From positions 1-6,436 of the forward strand of contig DAOVBT010000117.1 in assembly GCA_030670375.1 (NCBI GenBank): a DNA stretch of 6,436 nt. The letters are read 5' to 3'. Numbering within the stretch: position 1 is the first letter of the stretch; each line of letters opens with the position of its first letter. This document shows positions 1-5,293 of this stretch, one piece after another. The translations under genes and the position numbers were made by a program. Under the pieces are notes generated by a model. It saw only the letters and a program-made list of their open reading frames with translations. It had not been told where the DNA came from and did no database searches. The stretch is from Candidatus Aminicenantota bacterium (lineage in GTDB: Bacteria; Acidobacteriota; Aminicenantia; Aminicenantales; Aminicenantaceae).

Positions 1-26
1 TTACCCATTTTTCGCATTTTTTTCAT
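1..26 (-). CDS. Probable start of a further gene, running off the left edge
   Basis: Minus-strand ATG at 26 opens a frame reading MKKMRKMG up to the window edge, with no stop. GGGGAG at 37-42 lies 10 nt upstream as a Shine-Dalgarno. The lysine/arginine-rich beginning would suit the N-region of a signal peptide, but only eight codons are visible. An ATG at 36 in another frame stops after 11 codons (TAA at 1-3) and is less likely. The 12-bp palindrome TTTCATATGAAA (21-32) covers the start codon. Confidence 0.4.
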
Positions 27-72
27 ATGAAAGCATCTCCCCAGATTATACTACGAAACAACAGAAATTGAG

Positions 73-102
73 ATTATCACGGGAAAAAAGATGTACTTAC
101 AA
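73..102 (-). promoter_or_regulatory. Weak sigma-70-like promoter candidate after the receiver gene
   Basis: Minus-strand TTGTAA (97-102) and GATAAT (73-78) are 18 bp apart, 4 of 6 and 5 of 6 matches. The -35 box overlaps the receiver stop. The predicted start near 66 would leave about 40 nt before ATG 26. A perfect TATAAT at 45-50 has no -35 partner and would place the transcript start inside the Shine-Dalgarno of the next gene. In such AT-rich DNA this is weak evidence. Confidence 0.2.
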
Positions 103-483
103 AATGGCTTTTCTCTGTGTGTTTTCAGAAGAGAGAAGATGGGCTATGGCCTTATTCAAGGCATCCAAATCAAGAGGTTTGACGAAAATGTGGCCGACAT
201 CGAGCCGGGACAGTATCTCGGGATCCAAGAGGTCTGGGAATGCTGAAATCAAAATGACCTCCCCCTTATAGCCTGTTTTCCGAAATTTTGCGATCATGTC
301 CAGTCCATTCAAGTGGGGCAACTTCAAATCAGCGATGATAAGGTCAATATCTGTGCCTTCGAAACGCCGCAGCGCTTCTTCTGCATTTTTGGCTAGATAA
401 ACGAGATAATGGGAATTGAGGATTAAAAAAAAGGTTTTTCTAATCGACTCATCGTCATCGACAATCACAACTTTCTTTTTCAT
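97..483 (-). CDS. Single-domain (CheY-like) response regulator receiver
   Basis: A 128-residue protein that is only a receiver domain, with no DNA-binding or enzyme output. The phosphorylation site is complete: acidic D9-D11 (VIVDDDE), phospho-acceptor D52 in IIADLKLP, and K102 in VKPLD. The conserved switch Thr is replaced by S80 (LISAF), a tolerated change. D52 and K102 have the same numbers as in the neighbouring NtrC-like receiver, and both begin with a DDD...IRKT run, so the two receivers may share one kinase or have a common origin. The gene is separated from the regulator gene by 163 bp holding its own sigma-54 promoter match and enhancer-like sites. It may act as a phosphate sink or protein-interaction partner for the upstream kinase, or pass phosphate to another protein. 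That role is inferred; the domain call is firm. Confidence 0.93.
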   Translation of the reverse strand: MKKKVVIVDDDESIRKTFFLILNSHYLVYLAKNAEEALRRFEGTDIDLIIADLKLPHLNGLDMIAKFRKTGYKGEVILISAFPDLLDPEILSRLDVGHIFVKPLDLDALNKAIAHLLSSENTQRKAIL

Positions 484-490
484 CTTCGAT

Positions 491-497
491 CTCTCCT
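491..497 (-). promoter_or_regulatory. Ribosome binding site fixing the receiver start
   Basis: Minus-strand AGGAGAG lies 7 nt before ATG 483. This strong Shine-Dalgarno chooses 483 over the in-frame ATG at 561, which would add a 26-residue leader that is not receiver-like and would start upstream of the sigma-54 promoter. Confidence 0.8.
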
Positions 498-528
498 GTC
501 CATGCTCACAAAAGAAACACCAAGAATA

Positions 529-544
529 TGCAGTTTTTATACCA
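529..544 (-). promoter_or_regulatory. Sigma-54 (-24/-12) promoter match before the receiver gene
   Basis: Minus-strand TGGTATAAAAACTGCA fits TGGYAYR-N4-YTGCW with GG and GC ten bases apart. Against TGGCACG-N4-TTGCW the differences are C-to-T twice, G-to-A, and T-to-C at the first base of the -12 block. The predicted start near 519 gives a leader of about 35 nt before ATG 483, with the Shine-Dalgarno inside it. The element shares TGGTAT with the promoter before the binding-protein gene and has enhancer-like palindromes upstream at a suitable distance. Confidence 0.6.
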
Positions 545-559
545 CCTTTGGGATCGAAC

Positions 560-576
560 ATTTTCCAGGGGAAAAT
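560..576. repeat. Inverted repeat ATTTTCC-AGG-GGAAAAT between enhancer and promoter
   Basis: A perfect 7-bp arm pair with a 3-nt centre. A smaller one (ATCGG-CT-CCGAT, 584-595) lies next to it. In minus-strand RNA either could form a hairpin after the regulator gene, but neither is followed by a T-run, so an intrinsic terminator is not supported. It sits between the enhancer-like sites and the sigma-54 promoter, where a second regulator or a DNA-bending protein could bind. No function is assigned. Confidence 0.4.
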
Positions 577-607
577 CAGGGGAATCGGCTCCGATCGGGA
601 GAATCAA

Positions 608-644
608 GACAAAGAAAGTTTACAGAGGGTAAAGGGTATTTACA
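608..644. promoter_or_regulatory. Tandem pair of TGTAAA-N5-TTTACA-like sites, candidate enhancer for the receiver gene
   Basis: The site at 628-644 reads GGTAAA-GGGTA-TTTACA and matches 11 of 12 arm positions of the perfect palindrome at 5260-5276. A second at 608-624 reads GACAAA-GAAAG-TTTACA, 9 of 12, with the right arm perfect. Their centres are 20 bp apart, about two helical turns, as expected for cooperative dimers on one DNA face. All three copies in the window share the extended half TTTACAG. The pair starts just past the regulator's TAG stop and lies about 86 and 106 bp upstream of the -12 element at 529-544. Confidence 0.55.
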
Positions 645-646
645 GC

Positions 647-1981
647 CTAAAGTTCCAGGCCATACTCCTTGATTTTTTTGTCTAGGGTGGGACGGCTTAT
701 CTGCAGAATTTTGCTGGCCTGTGTTTTGTTTCCGCCCGTCGTATGCAGAACATGCTGGATGTAATCCTTTTCCACTTCTTTCATCGCAACGAGTTCTCTG
801 GGGACGATTTTTTCCTTTCCGCCCTCGATCGGCAGATTGTGCTCCTGGATGACATCTCCTTTAGCCAGAATGACGGCCCGTGTCAACGCATTCTCCAGCT
901 CCCTGACGTTTCCCGGCCAAGGAAGGCTTTTCAGCAATTTCATCACTGGAGGAGGAACTTTCCCGACATTTTTGCGCAGCTGCCAGTTGATCTTCTCGAG
1001 CAAATAGGCCACAAGTTCGGGAATATCCTCATTCCTCTCCCGGAGTGCCGGCAAGGCTATCTCGACAACTTTCAGGCGGTAATACAGATCATCACGAAAT
1101 TTTCCATTCTCCACACGAAGCTCTAAATCTTTGTTCGTTGCGGCAATGATTCTGGCTTCGGTCTTCAAAACCCGTTCCCCACCCACTTTCATGAAATCGC
1201 GGGTTTCGATGACACGCAGAAGTTTAGACTGCAAATTCTTGGAGATATCCCCGATCTCATCGAGAAAAAGCGTGCCCTTCCCGGCAATCTCGAATTTGCC
1301 CTTTGTCTCGTAAACGGCATCCGTAAATGCTCCTTTGACGTGTCCAAAAAGTTCGCTTTCGAGCAATGTGTCCGAGATGGCAGAGCAGTTGATAACGATG
1401 AACGGCTCATGACTGTAAGGGCTGTTATAGTGTATAGCCTTGGCCACAAGTTCCTTTCCCGTGCCGCTCTCCCCACGGATCAAGATGTTCGTCCGGGTAT
1501 CGGCCACAGATCCGATCAATTTGAAGACTTCCCTCATCTGGGAGGAGCGCCCGATGATGTTGTCGATGGTGTACTCTTTCTGTTTCTCCTCGACCAAATA
1601 GGTCAATTTGTCCTCAAGGCTCTGCATCTGGAAGGCCTTCTCAACCGTCAAATCCAGCTCCACAAAATCCAGCGGCTTGACCAGGTACTCATAGGCGCCG
1701 GATTTGATGGCTTCTACCGTTGTTTTCATGTCATCGTAAGCGGTCATGATCACAACACAGGCGTTTTTATTCCTTATCTTTATCTTGCGCAATGCTTCCA
1801 ATCCATCTATGTCTGGAAGACGGATATCCAGAAAGACCAAATCCGGCAAACACTCCGCGTATTTGGCAAGGCCTTGTTCTCCCTCTTCAGCCAAATGCAC
1901 TTCGAAATTTCGGCTCGAAAGATGGGAAGAGAGCGTCTTCCTGATCAACGGATCATCATCGATGATTAGTATGGATTTCAT
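647..1981 (-). CDS. NtrC-family sigma-54-dependent response regulator
   Basis: Enhancer-binding activator of sigma-54 RNA polymerase, 444 residues with the standard three-part layout. Receiver (1-120): acidic D8-D10, phospho-acceptor D52 in FLDIRLP, T80 and K102. AAA+ domain (about 140-385): Walker A GESGTGKE (170-177), the sigma-54-contacting loop as GAFTDA (217-222) instead of the usual GAFTGA, Walker B GTLFLDEIG (236-244), arginine-finger region with R296 and R302, and sensor II WPGNVREL (355-362). C-terminal Fis-type helix-turn-helix at about 404-442, with TQASKILQISRPTLDKKIKEYGL as the core. The ATG lies within the kinase stop, with AAGAGG upstream, so the two are co-translated and very likely cognate. 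Likely targets are the TGTAAA-N5-TTTACA sites at 608-644 and 5260-5276, which would make it autoregulatory. The target assignment is inference; family and domains are certain. Confidence 0.97.
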   Translation of the reverse strand: MKSILIIDDDPLIRKTLSSHLSSRNFEVHLAEEGEQGLAKYAECLPDLVFLDIRLPDIDGLEALRKIKIRNKNACVVIMTAYDDMKTTVEAIKSGAYEYLVKPLDFVELDLTVEKAFQMQSLEDKLTYLVEEKQKEYTIDNIIGRSSQMREVFKLIGSVADTRTNILIRGESGTGKELVAKAIHYNSPYSHEPFIVINCSAISDTLLESELFGHVKGAFTDAVYETKGKFEIAGKGTLFLDEIGDISKNLQSKLLRVIETRDFMKVGGERVLKTEARIIAATNKDLELRVENGKFRDDLYYRLKVVEIALPALRERNEDIPELVAYLLEKINWQLRKNVGKVPPPVMKLLKSLPWPGNVRELENALTRAVILAKGDVIQEHNLPIEGGKEKIVPRELVAMKEVEKDYIQHVLHTTGGNKTQASKILQISRPTLDKKIKEYGLEL

Positions 1982-3432
1982 TTTTCCTCTTCACAGGGAA
2001 TAAGGATATCAAAACATGCGCCTGATCCCTCGTTTTCTACGTCATGAATGGATCCTTTATGCTGCACGATTATCTTCCTGGCATTGGCCAGACCCAATCC
2101 TATTCCCGTGGATTTTGTCGTATAAAAAGGCTCAAAAATATTCTCTTTGTTTTTTTTCGGAATCCCAGGACCGTTATCAGATATCCTTATCCTTACCTTT
2201 TGTCCTCTCCGTCCCTTTAAAAGGGAAAGGGCAATGGTTATTTTGCCCCCTTTATCCACGGCTTCGCAAGCATTGTGGAGAATATTGAGAAGAACCTGCC
2301 GAATTTTATCCCCGTCAACCAAAACCTGCGGCAATCTTTCTTGGACCTCTTTGGCTAGTTCAACATCCTTCAATTTCAGGGTATTCCTGATCATTTTGAT
2401 GGATTCATCGACGATCTGCTCCACAGAAAAAAAGTTCAGCTGAAGCTCTGAAACACGCGTAAAATTCAACAATTCTTTGATGAAATTTTCGATATGGCCG
2501 ATACCTTCCTGGGAGATATCCAAATGTTCTTTATCGATATCATCCAGATCTTCACTCTCCATCACCTTCTGGATGTTGAGTTTGACAGAGGTGAGAGGAT
2601 TCCTGATCTCATGAGCGATGCTTGCAGAGATCCTTCCGATAGAAGCCAGTTTCTCAGCCTGGATGAGCCTTCTGTTGGCCGCCTCCATCCTTTTTCTTGT
2701 CAATTGAAGCTGCTGACTCATCTCGTTGAAACTCTGAGCCAGCTCCCCGATTTCATCCTGTGTATCGATATCGATCGCCTGGGAAAAATCACCTTTGGAT
2801 ATCTTCACCGTTCCATCGACAAGCTTATCCAAGGGTTTGGTGATCCTCCGGGCCATAAGGGCTGCTCCTCCCACTCCGATCAGCAATCCGGAACATCCGA
2901 TAAGGATCAGCATCAACCGCGTTTTACGCTCCTCGGCTTGCATTTCCTCCAAAGACAGACCGATCTTGATCGATCCCCACTTTGTCGATGACCCTTCCAC
3001 GTAGATCGGCACCTCAATCTCCATGACTCTCAGATAGCGCCCTGTTTTTTTTTCGGTTGCAATATTTTTTAACTCCAAGAAATAATCGCCTTTTTCCACT
3101 TCTGGATCCAAGTTGCTGTCGGCATAAATGTCGTAATAACCTTTGATAAAATCATTCGCCGCAAAGGGTTTGTTTTCCCGATCATAGAAGATGACATAGA
3201 TCAGGTTATTGTCGATTCTTTTGTTGATGTCCTCTTCTACAGGTTCATTATCAAAAAAAATGACGCTATCATAATTCAATTGGGCAATATATTCTGCAGT
3301 TAGAATGCCCCGATTTTTATGCTCCTCGAATATCGCCCGGACCTCCCTATGCTCGATCAAAAACAGAACGAGCACAACAAGCCCACCCAGCAGGGCTGTG
3401 ACATATATCATGAATCTTGTTCTGAGTGGCAT
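1978..3432 (-). CDS. NtrB-type membrane sensor histidine kinase
   Basis: Sensor kinase that should phosphorylate the response regulator encoded immediately after it. From ATG 3432 (484 residues): TM1 at about 8-26, a periplasmic sensor of roughly 140 residues, TM2 at about 172-193, HAMP at 194-246, then HisKA with phospho-acceptor H274 in SIAHEIRNPLTS. The ATPase domain shows the N box around 383-391 (NILHNACEA), G1 DNGPGIP (419-425), F box FEPFYTTK (433-440) and G2 GIGLGL (443-448). All catalytic motifs are intact. The sensor contains YIAQLNYDSVIFF, then YVIFYDRENKPFA, and ends in WGSIKIGLSLEEM, a layout like single Cache/PAS-fold sensors. That fold call is by eye only. The stop codon overlaps the next gene's start (ATGA), which suggests translational coupling. 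A solute-binding protein gene lies directly upstream and may supply the ligand. Kinase identity is certain; the signal is unknown. Confidence 0.96.
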   Translation of the reverse strand: MPLRTRFMIYVTALLGGLVVLVLFLIEHREVRAIFEEHKNRGILTAEYIAQLNYDSVIFFDNEPVEEDINKRIDNNLIYVIFYDRENKPFAANDFIKGYYDIYADSNLDPEVEKGDYFLELKNIATEKKTGRYLRVMEIEVPIYVEGSSTKWGSIKIGLSLEEMQAEERKTRLMLILIGCSGLLIGVGGAALMARRITKPLDKLVDGTVKISKGDFSQAIDIDTQDEIGELAQSFNEMSQQLQLTRKRMEAANRRLIQAEKLASIGRISASIAHEIRNPLTSVKLNIQKVMESEDLDDIDKEHLDISQEGIGHIENFIKELLNFTRVSELQLNFFSVEQIVDESIKMIRNTLKLKDVELAKEVQERLPQVLVDGDKIRQVLLNILHNACEAVDKGGKITIALSLLKGRRGQKVRIRISDNGPGIPKKNKENIFEPFYTTKSTGIGLGLANARKIIVQHKGSIHDVENEGSGACFDILIPCEEEK

Positions 3433-3443
3433 ATGCAAGTTAA

Positions 3444-3450
3444 CCTTCTT
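3444..3450 (-). promoter_or_regulatory. Ribosome binding site of the kinase gene; leaves two possible starts
   Basis: Minus-strand AAGAAGG is a good Shine-Dalgarno. It stands 5 nt before a TTG at 3438 and 11 nt before an ATG at 3432, both in frame. ATG is the commoner start codon, while the TTG has the tighter spacing. The choice changes the protein by only two residues (MH). Confidence 0.55.
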
Positions 3451-3456
3451 TTCTAT

Positions 3457-3531
3457 CCTGGTATATTCATAATAACTGCCTCGCCGCCACCTTACTGTTG
3501 AGACGGGGCAGGTCGCCCTGAATTATCCAGG
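3457..3531 (-). repeat. Imperfect inverted repeat spanning the binding-protein/kinase gap
   Basis: CCTGGTATATTC (3457-3468) and GAATTATCCAGG (3520-3531) pair at 9 of 12 positions, five outer and four inner pairs with a three-base mismatch between. They enclose about 51 nt that contain short GC-rich arms such as GGGC/GCCC. In the transcript this could fold into an intercistronic structure that protects the binding-protein message or lowers read-through into the kinase gene. There is no T-run and no convincing promoter in the gap. The pairing is modest and may be chance. Confidence 0.25.
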
Positions 3532-5157
3532 TTATCGTTTGAGCCAAATCTTTTGGGTATCTAAATAATACATGCCTAAATGAGGAACCGCAACCCCCCG
3601 GACACGGGATTGCAGGGCCACCCAGTTCTGCTGCGAGTACATCGGGATGGCCGGGACATCTGCCATAAGAATTTTTTCTATGTGCTGGAATATCTTGATT
3701 CTCTTGGACCAGCTCTTTTCCGCATCACCGGCTCGAAGGAGATCTTCGATTTCAGAATTCACGTACCCGAATAGATGGGAATCGGATGCAGAGGAAAAAA
3801 GCTGCCGGATCATATCCTCAGGATCGGACATCCCCATCATTTTCTGCGTCAAAATCAGGTAGGGAGTTTCGGATTCTTTCACTTGTTCCAGAGATCGATA
3901 ATAATTCACGTCCACATTTATTCCCAGAACATCCAGCTGGTCTCTTATTTCTTTCGAAAATTTGTGCTTAAAATCTGTTCGCGGAGAATCCATATACAGA
4001 ACCAATTGGGGGAATTCTTTCTCCGCTCGATACCCGGCTTCCTCGAGCAATCGAATGGCTTCCTCTCGGTCGAATGTAGATGACTCCTCGACCGCAAAAA
4101 ATCCCGGAACTCGGGAGGGAATGAACTTGTTGGTGACTTCTTTCAAATATCTCACTTCCTGGACCGCATCAACAACAACCTGTTTGTCTATTCCTGCTTG
4201 GATCGCTCTTCGCACCACAGGATTATCAAGAGGCGGGATGTGACAACTCATCCCGAGAAACACCGTTTGAAGAGAACCGTCATGGAAAATCTGGTATTTC
4301 GGTTGGCGTAACCTTTCGGAAAGCATCGGGATGCAATCGATTTCCCCGTTGACAAAGTGGTCTATAGTATACAGGGGACAAAACTCCAGAGCATCGAGAT
4401 AAGGCTTTTTTCGGAAATACTCCTCGTTCCGTTTCAACCGGACACCCACTTCATTCAGTCGGTTATCCCTTATCCAATAATCGAATTTGAACGGTCCTGT
4501 TCCGCTGGGTTTAAGGAAAAATTTATTCTCTTGCCGCAAAATCCTTTCACGGGGAAGTATTTTGCAAAAATGCATGCTCAAAATATACAGAGCAGGAACA
4601 TAAGGCTTGATCCAGCGAATCTCCAGGGTGTACCTGTCGACTGCTCGAATGCCCGACACGTCTGCTGCTGTTCCCTCGCGGAATTCGGCTGCTCCCACAA
4701 TCCGCGGTAGAAAATAATGGCTGTAAGGGGAGTCAACTTTTTTATCCAATAGTCTTTCGAGAGAGAATTTAACGTCTGCGGCAGTGAGTTCTGTGCCGTG
4801 ATGAAATCGCACCCCTTTTTTCAAAAAAAATGTGTATTTTTCCCCATCCGATGAGATCATCCAATATTCTGCCAAGGATGGCGCGATTTTCAGGTTGTTA
4901 TTCAGACTGACCAAGCCGTCATAAAGCTGTTCGGAAAGGAAGATGAAGGAATCGGATTGAACTGGATCGAGCTGCTTACGGAAGGAATCGGCTAAAGACT
5001 TTATCCGAAAAATCCCTCCATGAACGGGTTGTTCGTCCTTGACATCCTCGCCAAAACTTTGCAGTGCAGGAAGGAATAGGAAAAAAAGAAGAAAACAAGC
5101 GATTAGGAACAGATAGAATTTCCCGATCGGTTTTTTTTGTGATAAATATACAACCAT
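3532..5157 (-). CDS. Family 5 (DppA/OppA-like) ABC solute-binding protein
   Basis: Periplasmic substrate-binding protein of the SBP_bac_5 family, which usually binds peptides, sometimes nickel, sugars or other ligands. From ATG 5157 it has 541 residues, normal for the family. Residues 8-36 form a signal peptide: KKPIGK, a long hydrophobic run, then a likely cut after LQSFG. A LIAC stretch at 18-21 resembles a lipobox, but strongly hydrophobic sequence follows it, so lipidation is unlikely. Family hallmarks are LYDGLVSLN (78-86), the LTAADVKFSLERL signature (124-136), SGTGPFKF (218-225), PVVRRAIQAGID (313-324), a DPEDMIRQLFSS stretch (445-456) and VPAIPMYSQQ near the end. The frame also allows GTG at 5196 or 5193, but these have no Shine-Dalgarno, would add an odd leader before the signal peptide and precede the sigma-54 element. 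ATG 5157 has no clear Shine-Dalgarno either. No permease or ATPase gene is adjacent; a kinase gene follows after about 100 bp, so a sensory role is possible. The ligand cannot be read from the sequence. Confidence 0.92.
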   Translation of the reverse strand: MVVYLSQKKPIGKFYLFLIACFLLFFLFLPALQSFGEDVKDEQPVHGGIFRIKSLADSFRKQLDPVQSDSFIFLSEQLYDGLVSLNNNLKIAPSLAEYWMISSDGEKYTFFLKKGVRFHHGTELTAADVKFSLERLLDKKVDSPYSHYFLPRIVGAAEFREGTAADVSGIRAVDRYTLEIRWIKPYVPALYILSMHFCKILPRERILRQENKFFLKPSGTGPFKFDYWIRDNRLNEVGVRLKRNEEYFRKKPYLDALEFCPLYTIDHFVNGEIDCIPMLSERLRQPKYQIFHDGSLQTVFLGMSCHIPPLDNPVVRRAIQAGIDKQVVVDAVQEVRYLKEVTNKFIPSRVPGFFAVEESSTFDREEAIRLLEEAGYRAEKEFPQLVLYMDSPRTDFKHKFSKEIRDQLDVLGINVDVNYYRSLEQVKESETPYLILTQKMMGMSDPEDMIRQLFSSASDSHLFGYVNSEIEDLLRAGDAEKSWSKRIKIFQHIEKILMADVPAIPMYSQQNWVALQSRVRGVAVPHLGMYYLDTQKIWLKR

Positions 5158-5171
5158 CCACAGTAAAGAAG

Positions 5172-5187
5172 AGCAAATTGCATACCA
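5172..5187 (-). promoter_or_regulatory. Sigma-54 (-24/-12) promoter match before the binding-protein gene
   Basis: Minus-strand TGGTATGCAATTTGCT fits the sigma-54 consensus TGGCACG-N4-TTGCW at all positions except C-to-T at two pyrimidine positions. The invariant GG and GC are ten bases apart. The predicted transcription start is near 5161, only about 4 nt before the ATG at 5157. The element also lies inside the reading frame if translation began at the GTG at 5196, so promoter and upstream start exclude each other. A palindrome with enhancer geometry sits upstream at 5260-5276, and the downstream operon encodes a sigma-54 activator. Confidence 0.55.
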
Positions 5188-5259
5188 TTTCACCACTTAT
5201 GCAATTTATTTAATATAAATAAGTTAACGAATCGCTATTCAGGTTCAGAGGGACTTTAT

Positions 5260-5276
5260 TGTAAAGATATTTTACA
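5260..5276. promoter_or_regulatory. Perfect 17-bp palindrome TGTAAA-N5-TTTACA, candidate enhancer site
   Basis: The two six-base arms TGTAAA and TTTACA match perfectly around a GATAT centre. The 6-5-6 spacing is the geometry of NtrC-type activator sites (known for NtrC: TGCACC-N5-GGTGCA). It lies in the gap between the dipeptidase stop and the binding-protein gene, with its centre about 95 bp upstream of the -12 element of a sigma-54 promoter match. The same motif recurs before the receiver gene (608-644). It could also form a weak RNA hairpin, but no T-run follows, so it does not look like a terminator. The palindrome is seen; the protein that binds it is inferred. Confidence 0.6.
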
Positions 5277-5293
5277 GAAACGATCTTTTTGGA

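Noticed and set aside
21..32. 12-bp palindrome TTTCATATGAAA as an operator
   Set aside because: It overlaps a start codon in AT-rich DNA and occurs only once, so it is probably chance.
45..50. Perfect TATAAT as the promoter of the left-edge gene
   Set aside because: No -35 box lies at a proper distance, and the start would fall inside the Shine-Dalgarno at 37-42.
484..561. N-terminal extension of the receiver from ATG 561
   Set aside because: The 26 extra residues are not receiver-like, the frame crosses the sigma-54 element, and ATG 483 has a strong AGGAGAG site 7 nt upstream.
1340..1969. Long plus-strand open frame (209 codons) and other plus-strand frames across the window
   Set aside because: They are antisense to genes with complete conserved domains, and their products show no recognisable motifs.
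3516..3531. GG-N10-GC spacing in the gap before the kinase as a third sigma-54 promoter
   Set aside because: TGGATAATTCAGGGCG lacks the TTGC block and the flanking consensus, and no enhancer-like palindrome lies upstream.
4976..5188. Short minus-strand frame from ATG 5188, as a gene or as evidence of a frameshift at the 8-base A/T run (5131-5138)
   Set aside because: The product resembles no known family. The main frame is intact, carries a good signal peptide and continues into a full-length binding protein, so no frameshift is needed.
5206..5222. AT-only palindrome TTATTT-AATAT-AAATAA as another enhancer copy
   Set aside because: It has 6-5-6 symmetry, but the arms do not match TGTAAA and symmetry is common in AT-only tracts. 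It could aid DNA bending, with no further support.
5260..5293. Intrinsic terminator after the dipeptidase (TGTAAA/TTTACA arms, or AAAGAT...ATCTTT)
   Set aside because: The arms are AT-rich and no T-run follows on the minus strand. Recurrence of the motif at a second promoter favours a protein-binding site.
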